A DNA stretch of 64,000 bases. Origin: Zeugodacus cucurbitae. Lineage: Eukaryota > Arthropoda > Insecta > Diptera > Tephritidae. Both the position numbers and the translations under genes were made by a program. Under the pieces are notes generated by a model that was not told the origin of the DNA, made no database searches, and saw nothing but the letters and a program-made list of their open reading frames with translations. Below, one piece after another: positions 22,341 to 35,926 of this stretch (within the stretch, counting starts at the first letter, position 1; every line of letters starts with the position of its first letter). Where the stretch lies: positions 33,536,001-33,600,000 of the forward strand of contig NC_071670.1 in the NCBI RefSeq assembly GCF_028554725.1. The letters are read 5' to 3'.

Positions 22341-24409
22341 GTTTGTTCCGAAAAATTGAAATTTCAAATTCTTTTTTCAACACTGTGCGTCGTAGGGAAA
22401 ATCGAACAAGTGGTCGAGGGAAAAAGTGTGCAAAAAATGTATGCACATTATTTCCATCTATTTAATATAAAAATTAATATGTTTAATAATAATGCGAAAA
22501 TGGAACCAAAAAAGTCACGCCCTCATATTTTTGTGGCATTCCTCCAATTTTATTTTCTTCTTCCAAAACTAAACTTTTTCGTAAAGCACTATTACTTACA
22601 CCAACTTTTGTGGCACTTAAACTGTTCTATAATATTTGAAGGCCAATTCCACCAACACAAGCACATTATTAGTATTCGCTAATTTAATTCTTAATTTCGG
22701 ACTGTGTGGCTTTTTGCCTTTTCCAAGAATTTTGGTGTGATCATAGTTGTGGGAATGATGTGCTCTCGAAACTGTGAAATAAATACTTAAACTCGATGAA
22801 ATTACTTTTACAAATTATTTTCTTGTCCATTGTTAGTGCTGATACGTTGTTGTTGCAATATTCGTGGAACTAATATGTCTTAACTTTATATAGGTAGACA
22901 ATATTAAACTAACTTATATCTCTTCTTTACTTTAAACAGCTCAAAATAGTCCGTGAGGTCACTTGTTTTAAGATTACTGTTGCCCATAGCAATTGCAACA
23001 GACCGAAAAGTACTTATCCCAACAAAGCAGAACAAATTGTTGTGAAACAACTTGAATATACAATTCATAATATTTCTGAAACACCGATTGTAACGACATA
23101 ACCAAAAAAAATGTTTAGAAAACCAAAATTCAAAAAAGCTAAATTTATTGCCTTTGAATACCAAAAGGCAGTTTGACAATTAACTTTTAATTCCTTCAGC
23201 CAGCACCAATCTGTCAGTTTCCACAGGGTATTTCTTCACTTCTATGAAGAACTCATCAAATTCTTTGGACATCTTTCCAGAAGCGCTACTTTCAAAACGA
23301 AATAATTATTATATTTGATCGAATTATTATTGAAACATGTTATGGAGTCATCTAATCTAATAGTAATGTGCTAGTGAAATTTCTTATCGCCCATTTAAAA
23401 AATCGTTTCTAAACAACCTTTCACAAAGCCACAGTGCAATCAAATTACGGCAAAGATTGTAATTTAAATTATGGGGTCTAAAGGGAATACTTGATGAATT
23501 ATGAGAAAAATGCAGCAGAAAAATGAAGGCTAATTGGGCATCGCGGTCATGGAATGCAATCAACTAAGAATAAGAAAAAGAAGAAGAAATAAATTGAAAG
23601 AATTGGGAACAACGTTGAGCATACGCCTCAGGAGCGAGGGCGCCAAGGCAGAAAGCAGAAATTTAATAAAAATGCAAGTTAAAAAAAGATTTGCAGTGAC
23701 GCTCATTGGGCCTCGAAATGGAGCGACAAAGTGAATGTGAAGAATGCCACGGCAAGCGCCATACGTAATAGAACAAACGTGTGAGGTGAAGTAGAGAAGG
23801 TGTGCGCATGTATGTAGATAGGTTGCATAGATGATGATTGAGGGTAACCTAATATGCTCCCACTTTGCTAAGTACCTACTATGTATGTATATATGGATGA
23901 GGACACATTTCTGAACGAGGGCACATCTGCTGTGCCCACCATGCAACAAAAATGAAATGGATAAAAATCGAAGCAGCAACATTAAACATGAACAGTAAAA
24001 AGGAAATAGAGTGTAAAGGAATTAAAGTGCATGAGATGCGTACCGTATAACATTGTGTAGTTTTATGTTCCTTTCAGGTCATGCGGGAGCTAGCTGTGTC
24101 GCAGATATTCAACCGTGTAGGCTGTAAAGGGCTTGCGGATGCTTGAATGGTAATGTTTGTCAATAATCAAGGCGTAAAAAGGATGTGACATTAATAGCAT
24201 ACATCAGCATTGCAAGAAGCGCAATAAAAGCTATTCATAAAAGGCGACACATTTCTCATGGAACGACTGCATTCGAATACTAAGTTAACAAAATACCTCC
24301 AATTGAATGCATGTAAATATATGTGCATATGGTTTACAGTACTAAAGTCATCAGCTCAGATGAGATGTTCCAGAGATGATGATTTTAGAAATCCTTTCAT
24401 AAAGAACCC
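22341..24409. other. Non-coding DNA without recognised elements
   Basis: AT-rich, low repeat content to the eye. ORFs in 22356-23734 lack coding character. Nothing supported. Confidence 0.4.
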
Positions 24410-24790
24410 AGAGGTTCTTCTATACTAATATTATAAAGAGGAAATGCTTTTTTTTTGTTTGTTCGTCTCGAATAGACTCCGAAACTACTGAACCGATTTG
24501 AAAAATTCTTTCACCGTTGGAAAGCTATACTATCCCTGAGTGAGATAGACTATATTTAGTTAAAAAAATAGGGTTCCTTACCAAAACTCCGATAATGTAA
24601 AAAAAAATACCAAAAAACTTTCTTTAATCGCGAATGCTGCGAAAACGATTGAAGATATAACAAAGTGATGTACTACAATTTTGTAGAACTTATCATTATC
24701 TACGTCGCGACATCATACCTCTAACTATTATAGTTTTGTCACAATAAGCGATTTTATATAAAAAAATTAATTAAAATACCACTACTTGAA
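24410..24790. repeat. Dispersed arthropod-type repeat fragment
   Basis: CTATACTAATATTATAAAGA GG followed by a T run, GTTCGTCTCGAATAGACTCC and GAAACTACTGAACCGATTT is a formula common at ends of Helitron-like and other arthropod repeats. Neither end of an element can be fixed here, so the class is left open. Confidence 0.4.
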
Positions 24791-24999
24791 AAGGCTCTTT
24801 ATTTATACCTTAGTATTAATCATTATCGAAATAAATGATTTATTATTTAAGATCGCTTCAAAACCTTTATATAACTTTTTGAATTATTAGATTCTGACAT
24901 ACCATTCAAAACATATCACGAGTTAAAAATTTTGAAATTTTTGAATGGTCCTGTGCGGAATTAATAATAATTGTCGCTTAATAATAATCTATATATATA

Positions 25000-26788
25000 A
25001 CAAGTAAGGAAGGGCTAAGTTCGGGTGTAACCGAACATTTTATACTCTCGCAATTTATCTATTTAACTTTATTAATATTATAATACACAATTTGACCCAC
25101 ATATTCGTCACATATATTGTATAAAGTCCATTGAAAGTGGGAAACCCTAATATTAGGTTAGAAGCACCGAGGTCCTCATGTTCGATACGTGGGGCCTTGA
25201 AAACCTAAGGTCCGATTTCGGCGATTTTTAGAATGGGGCTGCCACACTATAAACGTAGTATTTGTGCAAAGTTCTGCACCGATATCTTCACTAGTACTTA
25301 CTTTATCTATTGTAAAGTAAACGATTCAGATTGTCTTCAAAGTTCTGGTATATAGGAAGTAGGTGTGGTTGTGAAGCGATTTTGCCTATTTTCACAACAT
25401 ATCATTGGGATGAAAGAAACTATTACAAACCAAGTTTCATTGAAATCGGTCGCGTAGTTCTTGAGATATGGTTTTTGACCCATTTTCCATTTTGTAAAAA
25501 AATCTGAGTGCAGCTTTCATCTGCTATTTCTTATGTGAAATTTAGTGTTTCTGACGTTTTTCGTTAGTGAGTTAACCCACTTTTTGTAATTTTCAACCTA
25601 ACTTTTGTATGGGAGGTAGGCGTGGTTATTATCCGATTTCTTTCATTTTTGGACTGTATTAGGAAGTATTTAAAAAAAACGACTGCAGAAAGTTTGGTTT
25701 ATATAGCTCTATTGGTTTGCGAGATATGTACAAAAAACTTAGTAGGGGGCGGGGCCACGCCCACTTTCCCAAAAAAATTACATCCAAATATGCCCCTTCA
25801 TAGTGCGATCCTGCATACCAAATTTTATTTCCATAGCTTTATTTATGGCTTAGTTATGGCACTTTATGTGTTTTCGGTTTTCGCCATTTTGTGGGCGTGG
25901 CAGTGGTCCGATTTTGCTCATTTTCGAAAGCAACCTTCCTACGGTGCCAAGAAATAAGTGTGCCAAGTTTCATCAAGATATCTTAATTTTTACTCAAGTT
26001 ACAGCTTGCACAGACGGACGGACGGACAGACAGACATTCGGATTTGAACTCTACTCTTCACCCTGATCACTTTGGTATATATAACCCTATATCTAACTCA
26101 TTTAGTTTAGATGTAATTTTTTTGGGGAAGTGGGCGTGGCCCCGCTAGTAACCACGCCCACCTCCCATACAAAGGTTAGGTTGAAAATTACTAAAAGAGG
26201 GTTATCTCACTAACGCAAAACGTCAGAAACACTAAATTTCACATAAGAAATGGCAGATGTAAGCTGCACTCGAGGTTTTTTTACAAAATGGAAAATGGGC
26301 GTGGCGTCGCCCACTTATGGGTCAAAATCCATATCTCAGGAACTACTCGACCGTTTTTAATGAAACTTTGTTTGTAATAGTTTCCTTACATCCCAATGAT
26401 ATGTTGTGAAAATAGGTAAAATCGCTTCACAACCACGCCTACTTCCTATATACCAGAACTTTGAAGACAATCTGAATCGTTTACTTTACAATAGATAAAG
26501 TAAGTACTAGTGAAGATATCGGTGCAGAACTTTGCACAAATACTACGTTTATAGTGTGGCAGCCCCACTCTAAAAATCGCCGAAATCGGACCTTAGGTTT
26601 TCAAGGCCCCACGTATCGAACATGACCTAACCTAATATTAGGGTTTCCAACTTTCAATGGACTTTATACAATATATGTGACGAATATGTGGGTCAAATTG
26701 TGTATTATAATATTAATAAAGTTAAATAGATAAATTGCGAGAGTATAAAATGTTCGGTTACACCCGAACTTAGCCCTTCCTTACTTGT
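25000..26788. mobile_element. Foldback pair of DINE-1/mini-me-like elements, copy B
   Basis: Left element in plus orientation (25000 to about 26109; start ACAAGTAAGGAAGGGCTAAG; GGACGGACGGACAGACAGAC at about 26013-26035). Right element is inverted (about 26110-26788) and ends GGGCTAAGT complement at ACTTAGCCCTTCCTTACTTG. The outer ~640 bp of both arms are nearly identical and share variants not present in copy A (for example TATCATTGGGATG, TAAACGTAGTATTTGTGC). The right arm lacks the middle and 3' end; the left arm lacks about 20 bp near 25475. Neither arm has the 3' hairpin end at the centre except the left one's truncated AACTCATTTAGTTT. Confidence 0.8.
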
Positions 26789-27751
26789 TTTTAAAAGTAG
26801 TTTGTCTGTAAATAATTGCTGTCGAATAAAGTTGTCCCCTAAAGGAGATTTATGGTTTTAAATCTGTACTCATTTAAATATTGTCACCATTTTATGCACA
26901 TATTACTGAATAGCTGAATGAAATTCTACATCCGAATAAAATTAATTCCTCCTGTGACTAAATCGCATTAAATTGTGGTGGAATGGAACACACAAATCCG
27001 CACATAAGCAATGGGGCTTGTAATCTCTTTGCCATTTAATGCACGAGTGAGAGGAGGAAATGAAAGCAAATCAGTGAATGGAAAGGACTTTTTCATTTCG
27101 AAATACGTTTGTCAAAGCGAAGAACTCTGGAGCGAGTTTTGCTTGTCAAAATCAAAATAAAAGTACTGACTCACTATCAAAGCAAATTTCGTTTACATTT
27201 TTATGAGCTGGTAGTACAAAAAATGGACCAGCGGAGACCAGCGCAAAGCAAAACAGGATAAATATTTAATGAAGTGCTGGAATAAATATAGACATGTAGC
27301 ACAAATTGCAAATAAAACAAACTGCAGTATATCTATTACATTTGCTAAGAGCCGGAGCCCTTTTGATATTACTCTCGACGGACATTTTTTACCCGCAGCA
27401 TACATGTATTCATTCATTGCATTTGTCTCTGGTTGGTTGTACTTGGTTGTCACAATGTAATGAAGATATAAACATAGTTATCCTCATACACCGCCACACA
27501 GCACATACATGACAAATGAGACAAAAAGGATGTCCGGTATATTAGCATACATGCAATAATGTTTTGTATTAGCATTTCCCCAGAAAAAGGTAAAATTACC
27601 ATATGCCCATAAGTACCCATAACGGCACTGTCTACGTCAATTCCAATTAATCCAGTTAATCCGGATTAACGCCGCCGTCTGCAAGGGGTATAACGGTTGT
27701 TTCTGTCACCCAGAACTAAAATAGTTATACATGGGATTATATGTATATATA
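26789..27751. other. Non-coding DNA between DINE copies
   Basis: No supported gene or named element. Confidence 0.4.
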
Positions 27752-28080
27752 CAAATGATCTGGATGCCGAGTGGATTCGAAATCCGGATGTCTGTCCGGT
27801 TGTCTGTGCAAGCGATAACTTGAGTAAAAATTTAGTAATCTTAATGAAACTAGATACTTGAAAATGGTCAAAATCGGAGCATTGCCACGTCGATAACCGA
27901 AAACATATAAAGTGTCATAACTAAGCCATAAATAAAATTATGAAAGTAAAATTTGGTACAGAGGATCACAATAGGGATGGGCATATTTGGATGCAATTTG
28001 GGCGTGGCCCCGCCCCCAAATACGATTTTTGTATATATCTCGCAAACCAATAAAGCTTTCTACAGTCAAACTTTCTACAA
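27752..28080 (-). mobile_element. DINE-1/mini-me-like 3'-half fragment, copy C
   Basis: Minus-strand fragment containing the short GTCY block (TCCGGATGTCTGTCCGGTTG), CAAGCGATAACTTGAGTAAA, TGGGCGTGGCCCCGCCCCC and CTCGCAAACCAATAAAGC, in the same order as in the full-length copies. The end hairpin and 5' half are absent. Confidence 0.75.
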
Positions 28081-29346
28081 ATGGAGTAATAATATTTAAA
28101 ATTAGACCTTTTTTTATTTCTTTTTCTGCGCTGTATCTTTTAGACCAAATTTCAAACTTTATATTATTGAAAATTACAAAAAATGTCCCTACAAAAGCCA
28201 CATAGTTTTCAATTGAATGACCAAATGACCAAAAATACTTCTGCAAGCAAACATCACGAAGAAAGGCTCCAAAACGATTTCACAATTCACAGCTATAAAA
28301 TATTGTAATACTATAAAGGAAAAAACGTTAAATTCTGCTCGGCCAACTTTAAAAAACTAAAATATTATTACCACTTCTTTGTACAACAACAATCACAACA
28401 CTACTACAGTATAGAGATAGGATATTGTAATTGTGGAAATTTGAATAGCAACAACTCAACCGCAACAAGCATCCGAGCAAAGGGAACTTCTGAAAAGAAA
28501 CGTTGGAAAAAGTTGTACAAGAAGAAGGAATTCGCACCGCCGAGTTGATCGCACACAATGACATCCGCCGCAATAACGGTCAAGTGTCTTACTTGTTCCG
28601 TTATGTCGTAAAGGAAAGCAATAACAGACAATTTGAAAAGACAAGTAATTGAGCCAACTCTAGGTATGTACTCACGCCTGAATTTTATGTCTGTGGTTTG
28701 CAGTTTCGGTGGCTAATACTACTAACAGCAAGTATATACAATGATGTAAATGCATTTGCTCTTACAAGAATAGCACTGGTCAGCACAAGTTTTTTGGGTG
28801 TCTCTTTAGAAGGATGACATATTCAGTGTCTGTGAAAATGTCAAGACGCAACAGCCAAATGTTGGAAATAAAATGCCAAATGTTGGAAAGAAGAAGCACT
28901 TTTGATTGCTTAGCTGAAAGCACTTAATGACAATAGGACTTCAGTTGTCTGAAATTGAGTGCTTTGAATTTCGTTAGATGGACAGGTTTTTGCAATAAAA
29001 AAGAAATTTTGTGCCTAGAAAAGTATGCGGCTATTGTGATAAAACATAAACAGAAGTGAAAAACGCCCATAAAATATTGGGCTTAAAACTATTTTAGAAA
29101 AAAAAAAAATATAATTTAATAGATATAGCTGGCACTATGTAGTATATTTCGAGCACGTATCGAGCATCGTTCAAAATAATTTGGTAATAGTCCGTCCAGA
29201 AATAGTCCAAACGACAGTAACATCAACAAATTGATGATTCAGATCAATGTATGGTGCTGTCGATAAGTCCACAGTTTTGATCGGTAAATTATTTACATTT
29301 CACTCGGAGACTAAACGAATCCAAGGCGAGGGAATGTAATAGCTTT
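28081..29346. other. Non-coding DNA
   Basis: No convincing exon; 28480-28640 has some G/C and opens in three minus-strand frames, none starting with a credible ATG plus splice context. Confidence 0.35.
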
Positions 29347-29462
29347 TTCACACAAGACGTAATTGATCAATTAACCGGCCTTTGATCGATTAAAACGCTG
29401 GTTTAGATCGATTTACCATACAAAATAAAAATCTATTTTTCCACATTAATTTTTGAATTGTG
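29347..29462. mobile_element. MITE-like element with TTGATCAATTA end, truncated copy 2
   Basis: TCACACAAGACGTAATTGAT CAATTAACCGGCC followed by TTTGATCGATTAAAACGCTG and TTTACCATACAAAATAAAAA matches one end of the elements at 11760 and 36190. The other end is missing. Confidence 0.6.
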
Positions 29463-29783
29463 CTATTGAAACAGTGGCGAACGATATTCAATAAAAACTA
29501 CTCCATTTGAAGAAGAAGAAAGCGTTGTCTCGTTTAAGCAAGATACAGTGTACATTGAAAATTTTTATCGCAGATACTAAGCAAGGCGAATCTTTATAGT
29601 AGTGTTTGATGATATTAAAGTAGAACATTTTTCCTTATTTTAATACTTTTTTCTCCAGAAATAGGTTTCACAGCCACAGAATATTTTAAAATAATAAAGT
29701 TAATGACATTTTGCTCAGACCAGTTTTAGAAATACATTTCAAAGATTTTCAAATGTACGGATGTAAGCCATTATCAGTATGCA

Positions 29784-32700
29784 ATCCTTAACTCTTCTTC
29801 TTCTTGACTGGCGTAGACACCGCTTACGCGGTTATAGCCGAGTCCAAAACAGCGCGCCACGTATCCCTCCTTCTGGCAGTTTGGTGCCTATTGGTTATAC
29901 CAAGCGAAGCCAGGTCCCTCTCTACCTGGTCCTACCATCGGAGTGGAGGTCTCCCTCTTCCTCGGCTTCCACCAGCGGGTACTGCATCGAATACTTTCAG
30001 AACTGGAGCACTTTCATCCATTCGAACAACATGACCTAGCCAGCGTAGCCGCTGTTTTTTTATTCGTCCATCGTCTGCGGTATTCGCCGTTGCCAATGTT
30101 TAAGGGACCATAAATCTTCCGCAAAACCTTTCTCTCGAAAACTCCTAGTGTCGTCTCATCTGATGTTGACTTCGTCCAAGCTTCTGCACCATAAAGCAGG
30201 ACGGGAATAATAAGCGACTTATGGAGTTTGATTTTGGTTCGTCGAGAGAAGACTTTACTGTTCAATTGGCTACTCAGTCCAAAGTAGCACCTGTTGGCAA
30301 GTGTGATTCTGCGCTGGATTTCGAGGCTGACATTGTTGGTGTTGTTGATACTGGTTCCCAAATAAGGTTCAAAGTTATGACTGTCAACAGTGACGTGGGA
30401 GCCAAGACGCGAGTGCGCCGACTGTTTGCTTGATGACAGGAGATATTTCGTTTTGTCCTCATTCACCTCCAGACCCATTCGCTTCGCCTCCTTATCCATG
30501 CTGGAAAAAGCAGAACAAACGGCGCGGTTGTTGCTTCCGATGATATCAATATCATCGGCGTACGCCAGCAGCTGTACACTCTTGTAGAAGATTGTACCTT
30601 CTCTATTTAGCTCTGCAGATCGTATTATTTTTTCCAACATCAAGTTAAAGAAATCACACGAGAGTGGGTCACCTTGTCTGAAACCTCGTTTGGTATCGAA
30701 CGGCTCGGAGAGGTCCTTCCCAATCCTGACGGAGCTTTTGGTGTTGCTCAACGTCAACTTACACAGCCGTATTAGTTTTGCGGGGATACCAAATTCAGAC
30801 ATCGCGGCATAAAGCTGAGATTCCAATCGGCAGCTCCTTTTCGTGCTATCGAAGGCAGCTTTAAAATCGACAAAGAGATGGTGTGTGTCGATCCTATTTT
30901 CACGGGTCTTCTCCAAAATTTGGCGCATGGTGAATATCTGTTGATTTTCCAGGTCTAAAGCCACACTGATAAGGTCTAATCAGTTTGTTGACGGTGGGCT
31001 TTAGTCTTTCACACAATACGCTCGACAGAACCTTATACGCAATGTTGAGGAGGCTTATCCCACGGTAATTGGCGCAAATTGTGGGGTCTCCCTTTTTGTG
31101 TATTGGGCAGAGTACACTGAGATTCCAATCGTCAGGCATGCTTTCTTCCGACCATATTCTGCAAAGAAGCTGATGCAAGCACCTTATCAGCTCTTCGCCG
31201 CCGTATATGAATAGCTCGGCCAGTAATCCATCGGCCCCCGCCGCCTTTTTGTTCTTCAAGCGGGTAATTGCTATTCGAATTTCTTCACAGTCAGGCAATG
31301 GAACATCTGTTCCATCGTCGTCGATTGGGGAATTGGGTTCGCCATCTCCTGTTGTTGCACTTTCACTGCCATTCAGCAGGCTGGAGAAGTGTTCCCTCCA
31401 CAAACTCAGTATACTCTGGTCATCAATAACTAGATCACCTCTGGGGGTCCTACAGCAGTGTACTCCGGTCTTGAAACCTTCAGTTAGTCGCCGGATCTTT
31501 TCGTAAAATTTTCGAGCATTACCCCTGTCAGCCAGCTTGTCAAGCTCTTCATACTCACGCATTTCGGCCTCTTTCTTTTTTGTCTGCAAATGCGTCTCGC
31601 TTCCCTCTTCAGCTCTCGGTATCTTTCCCATCCCGCTCGTGTTGCGGTCGATCGCAACATTGCGAGGTAGGCAGTCTGTTTTCTCTCCACTGCGAGACGA
31701 CAATCCTTGTCATACCAGCTGTTTTTTTGGCTTTTCCGAAAACCAATGATTTCGGTTGCAGCTGTACGTAAGGAGTTTGATATGCCGTCCCACAGCTCCC
31801 TTATACTGAGATGCTGATGAGTGCTCTCAGAGAGCAGGAGTGCAAGTCGAGTAGAAAATCGTTCGGCTGTCGGTTGTGATTGCAGCTTCTCGATGTCGAA
31901 CCTTCCTTGTGTTTGTTGACGTGTGCGCTTTTCTACACAGAGGCGAGTGCGTATTTTAGCTGCTACAAGATAGTGGTCCGAGTCGATGTTGGGCCCACGA
32001 AGCGTACGCACATCAGAAACACTGGAGACATGTCGTCCATCTATCACAACATGATCGATCTGGTTGCGAGTGATTCGATCCGGGTACAGCCAAGTAGCTT
32101 GATGGATTTTCTTATGCTGGAATCTAGTACTACAGACGACCATATTTCGGGCCCCAGCGAAGTCGATCAGCCTCGGGCCGTTTGGTGATGTTTCGTCATG
32201 GAGGCTGAATTTTCCGACTGTTGTGCCAAATACACCTTCTTTACCCACACTAGCGTTGAAATCGCCAAGCACGATTTTGACATCGTGACGGGGGCAGCGT
32301 TCATAGGTACGTTCTAGGCGCTCAGGTATCTTTGATCACTTTGTCCTTCTCTTCCGTTGGGGAGTGAATCCTTTATATGGCCGCTGTAGTAGATGTTACA
32401 AGGACCCACCTTCTTCCGTCCTTATCCCGTCCATCGCATTTCGTGGATTGTGCTGATGTCAGCCTTTACTCTTACGAGGACATCAACCAGCTGGGCAGAT
32501 GCACCTTCCCAATTAAGGGTCCGGACATTCCAGGTGCATGCCCTTAAATCGTAGTCCTTTAAACGTTTGCAGTGGTCGTAATCAAAATTGGGGTCTCCCA
32601 TCCGAGGCTGTTCCTTCGTTTTCATTGGGGGGTGTTTTTATGTGGTGTGTCCCAAACCCTACGCACAACCGCATAAGCGGGTTTCGCCTTCTCACTGTAG

Positions 32701-32875
32701 CTCGCCTCCAAACGGATGTCTGTTGGCTACCCAGAGGATACTTGGTCTAAGACCGGAAGTCGTGAGCTGTTTGAGCCACATGTAAAAGAATCGTTCCTGG
32801 CCACTCCCAAGTGAATGACAGTCAGAAACTTTCCTCACTTACGTGAACTTCTACATATGACTCCATCCTTAACTC
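29784..32875 (-). mobile_element. RTE-like retrotransposon, copy 2, near full length with target duplication
   Basis: Flanked by ATCCTTAACTC at 29784-29794 and 32865-32875, an exact 11-bp target-site duplication (the first 4 bases could partly belong to the element end). On the minus strand the element starts GGATGGAGTCATATGTAG, has about 240 bp of 5' leader, one EN+RT frame now broken by frameshifts and deletions, a ~24-nt 3' UTR and an (AAG)n tail. Total 3.07 kb. The duplication shows both ends are original, so this is a full-length insertion that decayed in place. Confidence 0.9.
30014..32625 (-). pseudogene. RTE-like EN-RT polyprotein, copy 2, frameshifted
   Basis: Pieces in order on the minus strand: 32625-32422 (endonuclease start, CTWNVRTLNWEG and the ..EMRWTG end of the Glu motif), 32272-31484 (LGDFNASVG, RITRNQIDHVVIDG, SDHYLVAAK), 31703-30900 (RT N-terminus; AAGADGLLAELFIYG, NYRGISLLNIAYK) and 30964-30014 (HHLFVDFKAAFDS, LLAYADDIDIIG). 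About 150 bp of the endonuclease between 32422 and 32272 is lost compared with copy 4, and the C-terminus is cut by a deletion just before the stop region, removing the RLRWLGHVVRM segment. In the RT, the YADD is intact. Function in the family: target-primed reverse transcription. Not functional here. Confidence 0.85.
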
Positions 32876-34877
32876 AATGATGTGATAATCTTAATAACAG
32901 CACAGCAGATATTTCGTACAAACTTACTTTTCGTGGCATACTTAGCAGCTATCAACAAAGAGGAGGGCTACAACCAAGGGCTTCGTGAGAAGCTTCTGCA
33001 ATTTATGACCTCCATTGGGTGTTAGTTATTGACAGCAATTCGGCCGTTTGGTGTGCTTAGTGCTTAATATGACTAATATTGAGTGGTGCCAATATTGACT
33101 GATCGCAAACGCACACACACGCATACATATACGTTGAGTGTGGCTAACATATAATTACTTGCTAACTACTTATGTGTGTGTGTGTGTGTATGGGAGTGGT
33201 TAGAATTTTAATGCAGAATAATAATACGTACTGCAAATGGCAAATGATACGGGGCATATTGTTGAGATGGAGTTGATTGCGAAGTCATGAATTTGCAGAT
33301 AAGTACATGATTCTCAAACGGGAAAGTAATCTGCTTGTAATCTATTTCTATGACATAATTAACTCTGTGTAGTGTATATGCCAATAAGTTACTAAACTTA
33401 TTCTATTTTTATTGTCCATGCAAACCAGGTTGCTAAGTACCATTGTCTCGGCATGATTTGCATATTAAGTGCGCTTAAATTGTCAGCAAACTATCCACAA
33501 GCGTTTCTGAATAATAAAAAAATCGGATGTAAATGTCCAGGAGTGCACAGGGTAACGGTAAAGTGAATTATAAGCACTGAAAATGACCATCATATGCGAT
33601 ACATATATACAAAAAAATATTCGTAAGCATAAATCCACTTAACGGTGATTTTGGACCAGGATGTCGTAAAATTCAACATCTCACATCTGTCACAATTTCC
33701 GCAATTTTTATGTTCTTTCGGGTCTTTTTCTCTTATTCGCAAAAAACTTTTTGCCAGAGAGATTTGAAGCTTTCGCTTATATGCATTTACAATTACAATT
33801 TTATTTCCGTTATTTATATTATGAATAATAATAATAAGAAAATATAAATTAATTAATTAAAATATACATGTAGAATATTGTTTATTTCGTTTTTTAACTA
33901 TGGTGTAATTGCTATATAATTATATGCAAATACATCCATAATAAAGTTATTTCAAATAGAGTGCTCTCTTAACAAAGTGAAATGATGCCTTGCTTCTCAT
34001 CATAATGAGAATTATATCATTCCCATCATACATTATCAAGACGAGACGAGTCGAGATGCCAAAAATAGTTAATTCTGCTATATTGTACAACAATATTAGT
34101 GAAACCTCGTGCTCCGCTAAAATACAGTACGACTCTTTACAGAATACACTCTTCGAAGCAATTGACGAGCAAAACAAACAACGAGTCACAATTTTCTTTT
34201 GAAATTAAGACTACCATTTACTATTTTGCTTCTTCTTGCTACTTTGGCTCGAAATTTTTTAATGCTCTCAGCAAACTTACGTGCTCTCATGTCGCAGCTG
34301 ACGGAAGCATAAATCAGCGATTGTTAAAGTGTTTGCCATAAAATGTAGCAACACAGCACATACACACCATAATTTTCGTAGCTCATAATCTCAGTGAATA
34401 ATGTGTATTAAAGTCCACACCTAGACTGACAGATACTTACACACACACAGACACACTTACAATGATTTACTTTGTCATTTGAACTTTTCGCGACAGTGTT
34501 CTTAACGGATGATTAACGACACTCGCCCAAGCTACGCTGCTGGCATCCGTGCAACCAGACTTAAGAACATTAATTCCTTTTCAGACTACTTTTATTGAGT
34601 CGAAATGTGCGTTTTAGTGACTTTGTTTTTTTTTTTCAGCAGTTCTGTTGACATTGATAAATGCTTGTAAATACACAGGACTTAATATTTTTACAATCAT
34701 ATATCTTTTTTGACACGTAAACTCAGGATCCCCTTCATATAAGCCTGATAAGTTTTACCTGTTCACTTGAGTTAGTATCCACCCATTTACAAAGAACAAC
34801 TCGTCAGGAGAAGACGCTTTTCTCTCAGTCACTATTGGAGCTAAAAAGTGAGAAATTCTTGATAAAATATATATAAA
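32876..34877. other. Non-coding DNA with a GT microsatellite
   Basis: A (GT)n run near 33173-33188; no named element. 33500-34350 contains frames without coding character. Confidence 0.4.
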
Positions 34878-35926
34878 ACAAGTAAGGAAAGGCTAAGTTC
34901 GGGTGCAACCGAACATTTTATACTCTCGCAATTTATTTAGAGATTTACCTATATTTTCGGTGAAAAATTACCCTTAGGCACTGAGTTCCTCATGTTTGAT
35001 ATCAGGGACCTTGAAAAGTCATGGTTCGATTTTGACAATTTTTCCACAAGTGATGTCACAGCTCAAATACAGTATTTGTGTAAAGTTTTATTTCGCTATA
35101 TTTATCGGTTTCTTATGTATATATTATAAAGTGAACGAATCAGAAGGATTCAAAATTGAGTTATATGGGAAGTAGGCGTAGTTGTAAACCGATTTTCCGA
35201 TATTCCACCAGTGTCATCAGGGTGTCAATAAAATATTATATACCGAATTTCACTGAAATCTGTCGAGTAGTTCCTGAGATATGGTTTTTTTTTCTTTATG
35301 TAAAATTTGGTGTTTCTGACGTTTCTCGTTAGTGATTTAACGAATTTTAGTCAACCTAACCTTTGTATAGGAAGTGGGCGTGGTTATTATCCGATTTCTT
35401 TAATTTTTTAACTGTATAAGGAAACGGCTAAAAGAAACGACTGCAGAAAATTTGGTTTATTTAGCTCTATTGGTGTGCAAGATATATATAAAAAAACCTA
35501 TTTGGGGGCAGGGTCACGCCCACTTTTCCAAAAAAATTACATCCAAATGTGCCCCTCCCTAAAGCGATCCTATGTTCAAAATTTTTCATAACTTTATTTA
35601 TGGCTAAGTTATAGCTCTTTATGTGTTTTTGGTTATCGCCATTTTGTGGGCGTGGCAGTGGTCCGATTCCGCCCATCTCCGAACTTAACCTTCTTATACG
35701 TGTTCCAAGTTTCATTAAGATATCTCAATTTTTACTCAAGTTACAGTTTGCACGGACGGACAGACGGGCAGACAGACATCCGGATTTGAACTTTACTAGT
35801 CACCCTGATCACGTTGGTATATATAACCCTATATCTAACTCGTTTAGTTTTAGAACTTACAAACAACCGTTATGTGGACAAAACTATAATACTCTTTTAG
35901 CAAACTTTTGTTGCGAGAGTATAAAA
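34878..35926 (+). mobile_element. DINE-1/mini-me-like element, copy D, both ends present
   Basis: Begins ACAAGTAAGGAAAGGCTAAG with the GTTCGGGTGCAACCGAAC hairpin and ends ATACTCTTTTAGCAAACTTT TGTTGCGAGAGTATAAAA. Short GGACGGACAGACGGGCAGAC microsatellite near 35754. The 5' third (CACTGAGTTCC, GACAATTTTTCCACAAGTG) matches copy F and the 9488 fragment rather than copies A and B, so at least two subtypes exist. Confidence 0.75.

Noticed and set aside
28349..28644. Three overlapping minus-strand ORFs
   Set aside because: Overlapping frames in low-complexity DNA; no start context or domain.
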